Positions 1-5,900 of a stretch of DNA of 31,540 nt are shown piece by piece. A program made the translations under genes and the position numbers. Positions within the stretch are counted from its first letter, which is position 1. Each line of letters starts with the position of its first letter. The notes beneath the pieces are model-generated. The model saw nothing but the letters and a program-made list of their open reading frames with translations. It had not been told where the DNA came from and searched no databases. The DNA comes from UBA12068 sp964452415 (GTDB lineage Bacteria; Patescibacteriota; Minisyncoccia; Moranbacterales; GWC2-37-73): contig CAYVME010000009.1 in the NCBI GenBank assembly GCA_964452415.1, forward strand, positions 1-31,540, given 5' to 3'.

Positions 1-51
1 GAGACCTCGTCATTATCAGTGACGCGCTCTAACCAGCTGAGCTATAAGCCC
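1..51 (-). tRNA. tRNA-Ile(GAT), cut by window edge
   Basis: Read on the minus strand, the gene begins at 51 and runs off the window at 1. The visible part has the acceptor 5' strand, a D-arm and an anticodon arm whose 7-nt loop CTGATAA carries anticodon GAT between CGTCA and TGACG stems. The variable region is reached, but the T-arm and 3' end lie outside. It lies 47 nt downstream of tRNA-Ala, so the two are probably one transcript. Confidence 0.9.
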
Positions 52-98
52 ATAAAATCTATAAAAACTGCGTGATGAGTGCAGCAAATTTCATGCTG

Positions 99-171
99 TG
101 GACCGGACAGGACTTGAACCCGCTACCTCCTCAGTGCAAATGAGGCGCTCTACCAGGTGAGCTACCGGCCC
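99..171 (-). tRNA. tRNA-Ala(TGC)
   Basis: A complete 73-nt cloverleaf. The acceptor GGGCCGG pairs with CCGGTCC and contains the G3-U70 pair, the main alanine identity element. The anticodon loop TTTGCAC gives TGC, and the T-loop is TTCAAGT. The discriminator is A and no CCA is encoded, so CCA would be added by an enzyme. The order Ala then Ile is seen without any 16S or 23S sequence upstream. Confidence 0.95.
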
Positions 172-190
172 ATTTTGGGCTACAAAAACT

Positions 191-218
191 ATTATACAAG
201 AAAGAAAATATTTGTCCA
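191..218 (-). promoter_or_regulatory. promoter of the tRNA-Ala/tRNA-Ile unit
   Basis: On the minus strand, TGGACA (213-218) and TATAAT (191-196) are separated by 16 nt. The predicted start would be about 10 nt before the tRNA-Ala 5' end. The -10 is perfect and the -35 differs from consensus at one base. Confidence 0.65.
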
Positions 219-277
219 TACCCCAAGATGATAAAACTTGACAACGGGGTGTATAATTAAAGTAAATCTAGAATTGT

Positions 278-361
278 GGAGCTGTTTTAAGCCTACAGGA
301 GGTGATAAAAACAAAAACAGACCACAAATAACCAGCTCCTTAACAGCAAAAACTTCGGAGG
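278..361 (+). promoter_or_regulatory. structured 5' leader with a spare SD and an anti-SD
   Basis: The leader before the gene at 367 holds a TATAAT at 252-257 (no good -35 at the right distance). It then has GGAGCTG (278-284), a full-length SD AGGAGGTGAT (297-306) with no useful start codon after it, CAGCTCC (333-339), and the working SD GGAGG (357-361). CAGCTCC can pair perfectly with GGAGCTG. Its CTCCT can instead cover either SD. This layout could switch translation, but no known riboswitch class was recognised. Confidence 0.35.
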
Positions 362-366
362 ATGAT

Positions 367-786
367 ATGCAAACTATAATGCCAGTAAATACAGGCAGAA
401 GGCATCAAAGGGGTCTATGGAATGCCCTCAGCCTTCAAAGAGCTCAGCAAAAAAAAGAAGTGTACGCCGAGGCATCAACGAAAGAAAAAACCAAAATAGT
501 AAGAAGGAAGGATCGCAAAAAACGCATAAAAGAAAAGATGCTACTAGAGAAAAAGCCTGGAGCACCTTCCAAGGAAAACGAATCTGCCAACAAAAAGAAG
601 CGTACTGAAATACCAATAACTGCAGCGCAAAAATCAATGTCCAGGAAAATTGCTGGCTCTGAAAATGCAAATACTGCAGCAACTAATGCGGGCCTTCAAA
701 AAGCTGCCAGAGGTGCTGCATCATGGAGAGATGATCCAGCAATATTAGTAAAGCTCGTTGAGATGGGTCTTCGATCACACATCTGA
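367..786 (+). CDS. small basic orphan protein
   Basis: The protein has 139 residues from the ATG at 367, which follows GGAGG by 5 nt. That SD is why this start is preferred over the longer frame from TTG 238. The N-terminal half is very rich in Lys and Arg (about residues 30-80). The C-terminal third is Ala/Asn-rich and ends in a short amphipathic stretch with WRDDP. There is no signal peptide or membrane segment, and I recognise no family. The gene has its own leader and is followed within 5 nt by a strong terminator, so it is a single-gene unit. The charge suggests nucleic-acid or ribosome binding, but that is inference only. Confidence 0.65.
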   Translation: MQTIMPVNTGRRHQRGLWNALSLQRAQQKKEVYAEASTKEKTKIVRRKDRKKRIKEKMLLEKKPGAPSKENESANKKKRTEIPITAAQKSMSRKIAGSENANTAATNAGLQKAARGAASWRDDPAILVKLVEMGLRSHI

Positions 787-790
787 AACA

Positions 791-825
791 AAAAAGCTCG
801 TCAGAAATCCGACGAGCTTTTTTCA
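791..825. terminator. bidirectional intrinsic terminator
   Basis: An 8-bp stem AGCTCGTC/GACGAGCT with an 8-nt loop is flanked by A-run and T-run. It can end both the plus-strand gene stopping at 786 and the minus-strand trxB stopping at 842. Confidence 0.85.
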
Positions 826-841
826 ATACATTTTTTTGAAA

Positions 842-1759
842 CTATTTTTTCAAAAACTGTTGAATACTGTGAGCCGAAATCGCTCCCTCGGAAGCGGCTG
901 TGATGATTTGTTTGAACTTGTCTGAGCCAGTTGTGATGTCCCCTGCCGCCCAAATTCCCTTTTTGCTGGTTCGACCAGATGGATCAATTTTCACATATCC
1001 TTGCTCATCAAGTTCAATTTCAAGCTTCTTGGTAAGGTCAGTATTTGGATCGGAGCCGATTTCTGCAAAAACTCCATCGACTTTCAAAAAATCACTTCCC
1101 TTGTATGGGAAATCCAAAATCAATTCTTCAACTTTTTCAGCCCCTTTAATTTCTTTAATGTTGGTCATGAAAACATTTTCAATCTTTGGATTCTTGGAAA
1201 TTGCCTCACCCCAGAAAGTTTCACAGCGAAGTTTTTCTCCTCGATAAATGAGATACACTTTTTCAGCAATATCCCCCAAATGCACCGCAGCTCCAGCCGC
1301 ACTGTCATTTCCACCCACAATCGCCACGGTTTTTCCTTTATAAAAAAATCCGTCGCATGTTGCACAATATGAAACACCCTTGCCGGCAAATTCTTTTTCA
1401 CCTGGAACCCCGAGGTGTCTGTGCTTTGTGCCCATCGCAAAAAGAATTGTCCTAGCTTCAATTTTCTGACCATTACTCAAAAACAAAATAAACGTTTCAT
1501 CCTTCTCTTCAATGTCATCAACGAGAGTTGTGATCACTTCGGCTTTCTCATAACTCTTGGCATGCGCCTGAGCCTTTTGTGAAAATTCCCAGCCAGCAAT
1601 TTTTTCACTTCCAAGCCAGTTGCCAATTTCATGAGTTTGAGATGCCAGACCGCCAGGAACTGCCCCAATCACAACATTGGAAATTCCATATCTTGAAGCA
1701 TACACCGAAGCCGAAAGCCCCGCTGGTCCTGCGCCAATAATAGCCAAATCGTAAGTCAT
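842..1759 (-). CDS. trxB: thioredoxin reductase
   Basis: A 305-residue flavoprotein of normal TrxB length; it passes electrons to thioredoxin in the cytoplasm. It shows the FAD-binding GAGPAGLSA near the N-terminus, the redox pair CATC at about 133-136, a second dinucleotide fold starting VGGNDSA, and the C-terminal FAD motif GIWAAGD. The NADPH half is not textbook: the usual GGGDSAVEEA reads GGNDSAAGAA, and the usual HRR patch reads YRGEKLR, so cofactor preference may differ. It lies 18 nt downstream of trxA on the same strand and is probably co-transcribed with it. The start ATG has no clear SD. Confidence 0.93.
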   Translation of the reverse strand: MTYDLAIIGAGPAGLSASVYASRYGISNVVIGAVPGGLASQTHEIGNWLGSEKIAGWEFSQKAQAHAKSYEKAEVITTLVDDIEEKDETFILFLSNGQKIEARTILFAMGTKHRHLGVPGEKEFAGKGVSYCATCDGFFYKGKTVAIVGGNDSAAGAAVHLGDIAEKVYLIYRGEKLRCETFWGEAISKNPKIENVFMTNIKEIKGAEKVEELILDFPYKGSDFLKVDGVFAEIGSDPNTDLTKKLEIELDEQGYVKIDPSGRTSKKGIWAAGDITTGSDKFKQIITAASEGAISAHSIQQFLKK

Positions 1760-1777
1760 AATAAAAATATTTTTATA

Positions 1778-2107
1778 TTATAAAAGCACCTCAATTTCAG
1801 CTTTCAATTTTTCCTTTGTGTTGAAGCCAACAATTTCACGAATAACCTTTCCGGCTTTGAAAACTTTCAAATTAGGAATGCTCTGAATTTGATGCTCCAT
1901 TGCAAGTGCTTGATGAGCCGGATTTTCAACGTCCAATTTTGTAATTTTAACTTTTCCATCCAAATCCTTGGCAAGCTCATCCAAAACCGGAGTCATCATT
2001 CTGCATGGTCCGCACCACGGCGCCCAAAAATCAACCACGACCAAAATTTCAGATTTCAAAACTTCTTGATTGAAACTTTCACTTGTAAGTTCAATAACAT
2101 TGCTCAT
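1778..2107 (-). CDS. trxA: thioredoxin
   Basis: A 109-residue thioredoxin-fold protein of standard length. The active site WCGPC lies near residues 29-33 in the context FWAPWCGPCRMM, and the cis-proline region reads QSIPNLKVF. It is the expected partner of the reductase 18 nt downstream. A csoR-like repressor gene lies 120 nt upstream on the same strand, so this thiol system may be under its control; the gap contains degenerate repeats and no obvious terminator. Confidence 0.95.
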   Translation of the reverse strand: MSNVIELTSESFNQEVLKSEILVVVDFWAPWCGPCRMMTPVLDELAKDLDGKVKITKLDVENPAHQALAMEHQIQSIPNLKVFKAGKVIREIVGFNTKEKLKAEIEVLL

Positions 2108-2130
2108 AACTTTAGATATTATACTAATCT

Positions 2131-2219
2131 ACTAATAAACACGAATCAACGAATTGCGAATTAACCTAAATAATACATATTCGTAATTTGCGGATTGGCA
2201 TTTATTCGTGGATTGGCAT
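2131..2219. repeat. degenerate ACGAAT-type inverted repeat, no ORF
   Basis: The csoR-trxA gap holds units such as CACGAAT, CAACGAAT and TGCGAATTA. Further right come related units in the opposite orientation (ATTCGTAATTTGCGG, then ATTCGTGG). A direct repeat GGATTGGCAT is also present. The layout resembles the inverted repeats around the nuclease gene at 23.07 kb with the coding part missing. The relation is inference. Confidence 0.45.
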
Positions 2220-2227
2220 CTTTTTTA

Positions 2228-2503
2228 TTATTTCATTTTAATCAACGCCCTGAGTTGCTTTTCATCCAACTTCTTTTTTTCAGACATTTTGCAAATCAGA
2301 TTATTCTGCAGAATTTCAGCTCCAAGCGCCGCCACAGCTTCGCGCACAGCCAAAACCTGATTGATAATCAAGTTGCAATCTTTTTTCTCTTCCATCATTG
2401 TTCGAAGTCCTCGAACCTGGCCTTCAATTCTTGAGATGCGATTAAGAATTTTCTCAGCCCCATCTTTTTCAACTTTAGACTTTTCTACTTTTTTCATTAT
2501 CAT
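2228..2503 (-). CDS. CsoR/FrmR-family (DUF156) repressor
   Basis: A 91-residue all-helical repressor. The family signature RIEGQVRGL is clear at about 25-33, followed by Cys43 and Cys71. In copper-sensing CsoR the ligands are Cys, His and Cys; here the His position is Asn68 and the second Cys is one residue earlier than usual. The loss of His points away from classical Cu(I) sensing and toward a thiol/persulfide sensor such as CstR, or another specificity. It is followed by trxA and trxB. A strong operator overlaps its own promoter, so autoregulation is likely. Confidence 0.85.
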   Translation of the reverse strand: MIMKKVEKSKVEKDGAEKILNRISRIEGQVRGLRTMMEEKKDCNLIINQVLAVREAVAALGAEILQNNLICKMSEKKKLDEKQLRALIKMK

Positions 2504-2544
2504 AACTTTTGGGATTTGAGATTTTAAATTTTAGATTTTTACTA

Positions 2545-2588
2545 ATACCCTCCAGGGGTATGCTAACCCAAAAAAATATCCCTGTCAA
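2545..2588 (-). promoter_or_regulatory. csoR promoter with CsoR-type operator
   Basis: On the minus strand, TTGACA (2583-2588) and TAGCAT (2560-2565) are spaced by 17 nt. Overlapping the -10 and start region is the near-palindrome ATACCCTCCAGGGGTAT (2545-2561), with the G/C-tract and TAT-ends architecture known for CsoR/CstR operators. A repressor bound here would block RNA polymerase. Confidence 0.75.
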
Positions 2589-2605
2589 TGGGTCCATTTT
2601 CTAGT

Positions 2606-2634
2606 TTGACATGCCCCCATTATACTGCTATTTT
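2606..2634 (+). promoter_or_regulatory. divergent promoter of the micro-operon
   Basis: TTGACA (2606-2611) is followed after 17 nt by TATTTT (2629-2634). A transcript would start just before the SD at 2648. It is back-to-back with the csoR promoter, with about 17 bp between the two -35 boxes. A TATACT at 2621 is too close to the -35 box to be its partner. Confidence 0.5.
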
Positions 2635-2663
2635 TGAGAAAAATCAAAAGGAGGTATAGTCCC

Positions 2664-2834
2664 TTGAAAATTAAAATTACACTCAAAGAGATTGTCGGTC
2701 TTTTCTGCAAATTCGCATCCAATCCACTGAAGTATGCGCTTTGTCCTCCTGTTATTTTTCACGACAAAAAAATTCATGAAAAATTAGAGCCATGTCCTGG
2801 TTGTGTTAATTTCAAGTTTCGTTGTTGCGGATAA
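2664..2834 (+). CDS. 56-aa cysteine-rich small protein
   Basis: The start is a TTG placed 9 nt after a full AAGGAGGT SD (2648-2655), which is much stronger than most starts in this window. The peptide is basic, with a hydrophobic stretch around KEIVGLFCKFA. It has six cysteines: two single ones (one in CPP), then CPGC and CC near the C-terminus. CPGC is a CxxC motif suited to metal or thiol chemistry. The position, divergent from a thiol/metal-sensing repressor and upstream of a second tiny gene, suggests metal or sulfur homeostasis, but I recognise no family. A longer start at TTG 2634 is possible but would place the SD inside the gene. Confidence 0.6.
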   Translation: MKIKITLKEIVGLFCKFASNPLKYALCPPVIFHDKKIHEKLEPCPGCVNFKFRCCG

Positions 2835-2863
2835 ATAAATTCGAATGAAAAAGGAGACTAACC

Positions 2864-3001
2864 ATGATTGCACATCTAAAGATGTTACTCAACAATGGTT
2901 TTCTTGATATCACTTTCGCCTTTTCGATCATTCCAATTTATGCATATCTGCACAGTAAGTTTTTCCAGGAAGATCATGAGGAGCCTGAAACATATCAGTA
3001 G
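2864..3001 (+). CDS. 45-aa membrane peptide
   Basis: A short frame opens with ATG 7 nt after AAAGGAG (2850-2856), 29 nt downstream of the Cys-rich gene. The product has one hydrophobic segment (about 13-30, containing ITFAFSIIPIYAYL) and an acidic tail DHEEPETYQ, so it may be a single-pass membrane peptide. The tail contains one His and no Cys. A terminator follows 18 nt after the stop. The two small genes thus form a complete unit of promoter, two SD-led genes and terminator. No family is recognised. Confidence 0.6.
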   Translation: MIAHLKMLLNNGFLDITFAFSIIPIYAYLHSKFFQEDHEEPETYQ

Positions 3002-3019
3002 TACCCATGAAGCACTCGT

Positions 3020-3053
3020 GGCGGAGAATTTTCTCCGCCTTTTTATTTTTTTC
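3020..3053 (+). terminator. intrinsic terminator of the micro-operon
   Basis: GGCGGAG/CTCCGCC with a 6-nt loop (extendable to 9 bp) is followed by TTTTTATTTTTTT. There is no T-run on the minus side, so it acts on the plus strand. It overlaps the 3' end of the convergent methyltransferase gene. Confidence 0.85.
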
Positions 3054-3744
3054 CTATATACAAAATATTTCTGCCGTCCGCAATTTCACATTTTTCAGTT
3101 TCAAAGCCTGCAGATTCAAAAAGTTTTCTAAGTTCCCCTTTGGTGAATGCGTGGTGAAATCTTTCAATTCGCATTCCTGAGTTATCCGTAAATGATATCA
3201 AGCAATCATTCCAATCCATCTCACTTTCACCTTTCATTTTATTGATCCAATTTTTAAAAATATTTTTGAAGTATTTTTTCTGCCACAAATACCAAACTGT
3301 AACCACCACATGTCCACCACTTTTCATTGCTCTGAAAAGCTCCCTGGCAACCTCCTGGCGATATTCAACAGACGGGAAATGGTGAAAGACTGCAATACCA
3401 TAGATGGTATTGAAAGAATCGTCTTTGAGTGCTATAGTACTTTGATTGGGATTTATTTTCTGAAAAGTTGCCCCATCTGCGCCATATTTTTCCTTGGCCA
3501 AATCGATGAGTTTTTCGGACACATCAATTCCCAGATATTTGACTCCGGCAGTCTGGGCAATCAACTCAAACAAACGACCATTGCCACAACCAAAATCCAA
3601 AATAAAATCATTTTCGTGCGTATAATCCTTTATGAACTCCAGACCACGCCAAAAGTGCTTTCTCGTTTGCGAGAATTTTTTTGAAATAGAATCGTATCCT
3701 ATTTCAGTTTCATTCAATATTTTTTGAGCAATTTCTTTTTTCAT
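3043..3744 (-). CDS. Trm9/ALKBH8-like tRNA wobble-uridine methyltransferase (putative)
   Basis: A 233-residue class I SAM methyltransferase. The N-terminal YDSISKKFSQTR matches the signature before the SAM fold in Trm9-type enzymes. Motif I is LDFGCGNG, the acidic loop is GIDVS, and the catalytic-region block IAVFHHFPSVEYR leads to MKSGGHVVVTVW. The tail carries HAFTKGELRKLFESAGF, again Trm9-like. Trm9 methylates the carboxymethyl group that Elongator/Elp3 puts on U34. The divergent neighbour is Elp3 itself, which strongly supports this role. The ATG at 3742-3744 touches the Elp3 ATG; TTG at codon 10 is an alternative start. A generic methyltransferase remains the fallback call. Confidence 0.75.
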   Translation of the reverse strand: MKKEIAQKILNETEIGYDSISKKFSQTRKHFWRGLEFIKDYTHENDFILDFGCGNGRLFELIAQTAGVKYLGIDVSEKLIDLAKEKYGADGATFQKINPNQSTIALKDDSFNTIYGIAVFHHFPSVEYRQEVARELFRAMKSGGHVVVTVWYLWQKKYFKNIFKNWINKMKGESEMDWNDCLISFTDNSGMRIERFHHAFTKGELRKLFESAGFETEKCEIADGRNILYIGKK

Positions 3745-5358
3745 ATGAATAAAGCTTACGATAAATACATAATAAGTGCAATAAACGAACTACCAAAAGA
3801 CTTGGAAGGTTTTTCAAAGTTGAAAAAAAAGTTATCCAAAGAATTCAAGTTGCCACTTCCAACAAATGCCAATTTACGAGACAGGTACAACCAACTGGTG
3901 CAGTCCGGTGAGATAAAAAAAAGTGAAAAGTTTGAAAAGTTTTTAATGAGTCGATTGATCAGGACTCAATCAGGAGTTGCCGTGGTGGCAGTGCTGACAA
4001 AATCATATCCCTGCCCAGGAAAATGCATCTATTGCCCAAGCGAAAAAGACATGCCGAAAAGTTATCTTTCGAATGAGCCTGCCGTGATGCGCGCCATTGA
4101 TTCACACTTTGATCCATATCGCCAAATGCAAAATCGTTTGCGTTCACTTGAGCTCAATGGCCACGCAACTGACAAGATTGAGCTCATCGTTATGGGTGGA
4201 ACATTTAGTTTTTTACCTAAAAATTACCAGACTAAGTTTATTTACAAATGCTTTAAAGCTGCCAATGATTATCCTAAAATTTCCAATTTCCAATTTCCAA
4301 TTTCCAAAATATCAGAAGAACTATTGAAAGAGCAAAAGAAAAACGAAACCGCCAAACATCGAATTATTGGACTTACTCTTGAAACCAGGCCTGACTATAT
4401 TGACGAAAAAGAAATCTTGAATTTTCGCCAACTTGGATGCACCAGAGTGGAACTTGGAGTTCAGAGTTTGTACGACGATGTCTTGGAGCTGAATAAACGA
4501 GGACACCTCATTGCAAGCACCGTGGAAGCCACCAAGATGCTCAAGGATGCCGGTTTCAAGATAAACTATCACATGATGCCTGGCCTGCCTGGAAGCACTC
4601 CTGAGCGTGATTTTGAGATGTTTAAGGCCCTTTTTGAAGGACCCAAATTTCAGCCTGACATGCTTAAAATATACCCCACAGTCGTTTTGAAAAACAGTGA
4701 GCTGTATAACATCTGGAAGAAGCCTGTCCGGCCAGGAAAAAAATATATTCCCCTAACAAATGAAGCATTTGAGAGGCTTGTGGTGAAGATAAAAAATGAA
4801 GCAATAACGCCATATGTGCGCATTGCCCGTCTTATTAGAGATGTGCCCACACCTTCAATCATCGCTGGTCCAACAGTTTCCAATCTCCGCCAAATAATCA
4901 TTCCTCAATCAAAATGTCCCTGCATTCGTTGTCGAGAAGTTGGCGCTGGATATATCGTAAAAGAAAAAATTATTCTGGACAGAATTGACTATGACGCTTC
5001 AGATGGAAAAGAAATTTTCCTGCAATTCGTTTCGCCGGACAAGAAAAAATTGTTCGCGCTTCTGCGTCTTCGAATTCCATCCAACAACAATTCCGAGCAT
5101 TTTATTTCTGCCCTCAAAAATTCCGCCATTATTCGAGAAGTTCACACTTATGGAAAATTAACAAAAATCGACAAAACTGATTCCACTTCCCCGCAACACA
5201 TCGGTCTTGGAAGAAAACTTCTGCTTGAAGCTGAAAGGATTGCCAGCCAAGAATTTGGCTTCAAGAAAATTGTAGTAATTTCAGGAGTCGGAGTGCGGAA
5301 TTATTACAAAAAATCAGGGTACAAATTGCAAGATACTTATTTAACTAAAAAAATATGA
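3745..5358 (+). CDS. Elp3-like tRNA uridine(34) acetyltransferase
   Basis: A 537-residue protein with an N-terminal radical-SAM half and a C-terminal GNAT half, the full Elp3 plan. The Fe-S cluster motif is CPGKCIYCPS near residues 90-100, followed by EPAVMRA. GLTLETRPD and GVQSLYDDV are typical radical-SAM core blocks. CPCIRCREVG is the family's cysteine signature. GLGRKLLLEAE and VISGVGVRNYY are the acetyl-CoA-binding end. Elp3 starts cm5U formation on tRNA wobble uridine. The start ATG at 3745 abuts the start codon of the divergent methyltransferase. The downstream Nudix gene overlaps its stop by 4 nt. Four 7-bp repeats lie inside the gene (4280-4307). Confidence 0.93.
   Translation: MNKAYDKYIISAINELPKDLEGFSKLKKKLSKEFKLPLPTNANLRDRYNQLVQSGEIKKSEKFEKFLMSRLIRTQSGVAVVAVLTKSYPCPGKCIYCPSEKDMPKSYLSNEPAVMRAIDSHFDPYRQMQNRLRSLELNGHATDKIELIVMGGTFSFLPKNYQTKFIYKCFKAANDYPKISNFQFPISKISEELLKEQKKNETAKHRIIGLTLETRPDYIDEKEILNFRQLGCTRVELGVQSLYDDVLELNKRGHLIASTVEATKMLKDAGFKINYHMMPGLPGSTPERDFEMFKALFEGPKFQPDMLKIYPTVVLKNSELYNIWKKPVRPGKKYIPLTNEAFERLVVKIKNEAITPYVRIARLIRDVPTPSIIAGPTVSNLRQIIIPQSKCPCIRCREVGAGYIVKEKIILDRIDYDASDGKEIFLQFVSPDKKKLFALLRLRIPSNNNSEHFISALKNSAIIREVHTYGKLTKIDKTDSTSPQHIGLGRKLLLEAERIASQEFGFKKIVVISGVGVRNYYKKSGYKLQDTYLTKKI
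4280..4307 (+). repeat. 4 x 7-bp tandem repeat TTTCCAA inside elp3
   Basis: Four perfect copies of TTTCCAA encode NFQFPIS in the loop between the radical-SAM halves. The unit is not a multiple of three, so gain or loss of one copy would shift the frame and stop the protein. The peptide part looks like an insertion relative to usual Elp3. Confidence 0.9.
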
Positions 5359-5750
5359 ACAAAATTATCATTGCATCGGGCCCAGTAATAGCTGAAAATA
5401 ATAAAGTTCTCCTTAATCAACATGGTGACACCACTTTTTGGAAGTTTTGCGGTGGGAAGGTTGAAGACTATGAATTAAATCTAATTGAAACTGCCAAGCG
5501 TGAAGCAAGAGAAGAGATGGGCATCGAAATTGAAGTCATTAATTCTGTTCCATTTTTTTGGCACACAACAAAAAAAACTGAGGATGGAATTGTCGATGTG
5601 GTCTTGGCACACTTTCTCGCCAAGAGAACAAGTGAGATTATTCCTGGAGATGAAATTCGCCAGTGGAAATGGATGCCAATTGAAGATCTGAAAAATGAAA
5701 ATCTTGCACCAAACATAATCCCCACCCTCAAGCATTTCAACATCATCTAA
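5355..5750 (+). CDS. Nudix hydrolase
   Basis: A 131-residue single-domain Nudix protein. The box starts at GGKVED and ends REAREEMGI, with the metal-binding EE pair intact; the spacing between the first Glu and the Arg is one residue longer than the standard box. This family cleaves nucleoside diphosphate derivatives; the substrate cannot be read from sequence. The ATG overlaps the Elp3 stop (ATGA), so the two are translationally coupled. A terminator follows 16 nt after the stop, closing the elp3-Nudix unit. Confidence 0.88.
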   Translation: MNKIIIASGPVIAENNKVLLNQHGDTTFWKFCGGKVEDYELNLIETAKREAREEMGIEIEVINSVPFFWHTTKKTEDGIVDVVLAHFLAKRTSEIIPGDEIRQWKWMPIEDLKNENLAPNIIPTLKHFNII

Positions 5751-5766
5751 AAAATTTTGCGAATGT

Positions 5767-5800
5767 AAAAAAACCTTTCAGAAATGAAAGGTTTTTTATT
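5767..5800. terminator. bidirectional intrinsic terminator
   Basis: ACCTTTC/GAAAGGT with a 6-nt loop, preceded by an A-run and followed by TTTTTTATT. It ends the elp3-Nudix unit on the plus strand and can also end the giant gene on the minus strand. Confidence 0.85.
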
Positions 5801-5807
5801 GGACATT

Positions 5808-5850
5808 ATAAATATCAGTAAAGCTATTTTAAAACTTCGCCACATCCAAG
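5808..5850 (-). pseudogene. remnant of a second copy of the giant gene's 3' end
   Basis: On the minus strand this stretch reads ...DVAKF-stop followed by TAAAATAGCTTTACTGATAT. The giant gene ends ...GWAKF-stop followed by the same TAAAATAGCTTT. The two tails are about 75 bp apart. No open frame leads into the second one, so it looks like the scar of a paralogue or a tail duplication. Confidence 0.5.
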
Positions 5851-5900
5851 TCACTTCCGTATTTCTAAAAAGCTAACAAGCTAACGCCTGAAAAGCTATT

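Noticed and set aside
1..171. tRNA-Ala and tRNA-Ile as part of an rRNA operon spacer
   Set aside because: On the minus strand the 16S gene would have to lie just above 171, where a promoter and an unrelated gene are found instead. A 23S gene beyond the window cannot be excluded.
238..257. TTGACA and TATAAT as a promoter pair
   Set aside because: They are only 8 nt apart; the usual spacing is 16-18 nt.
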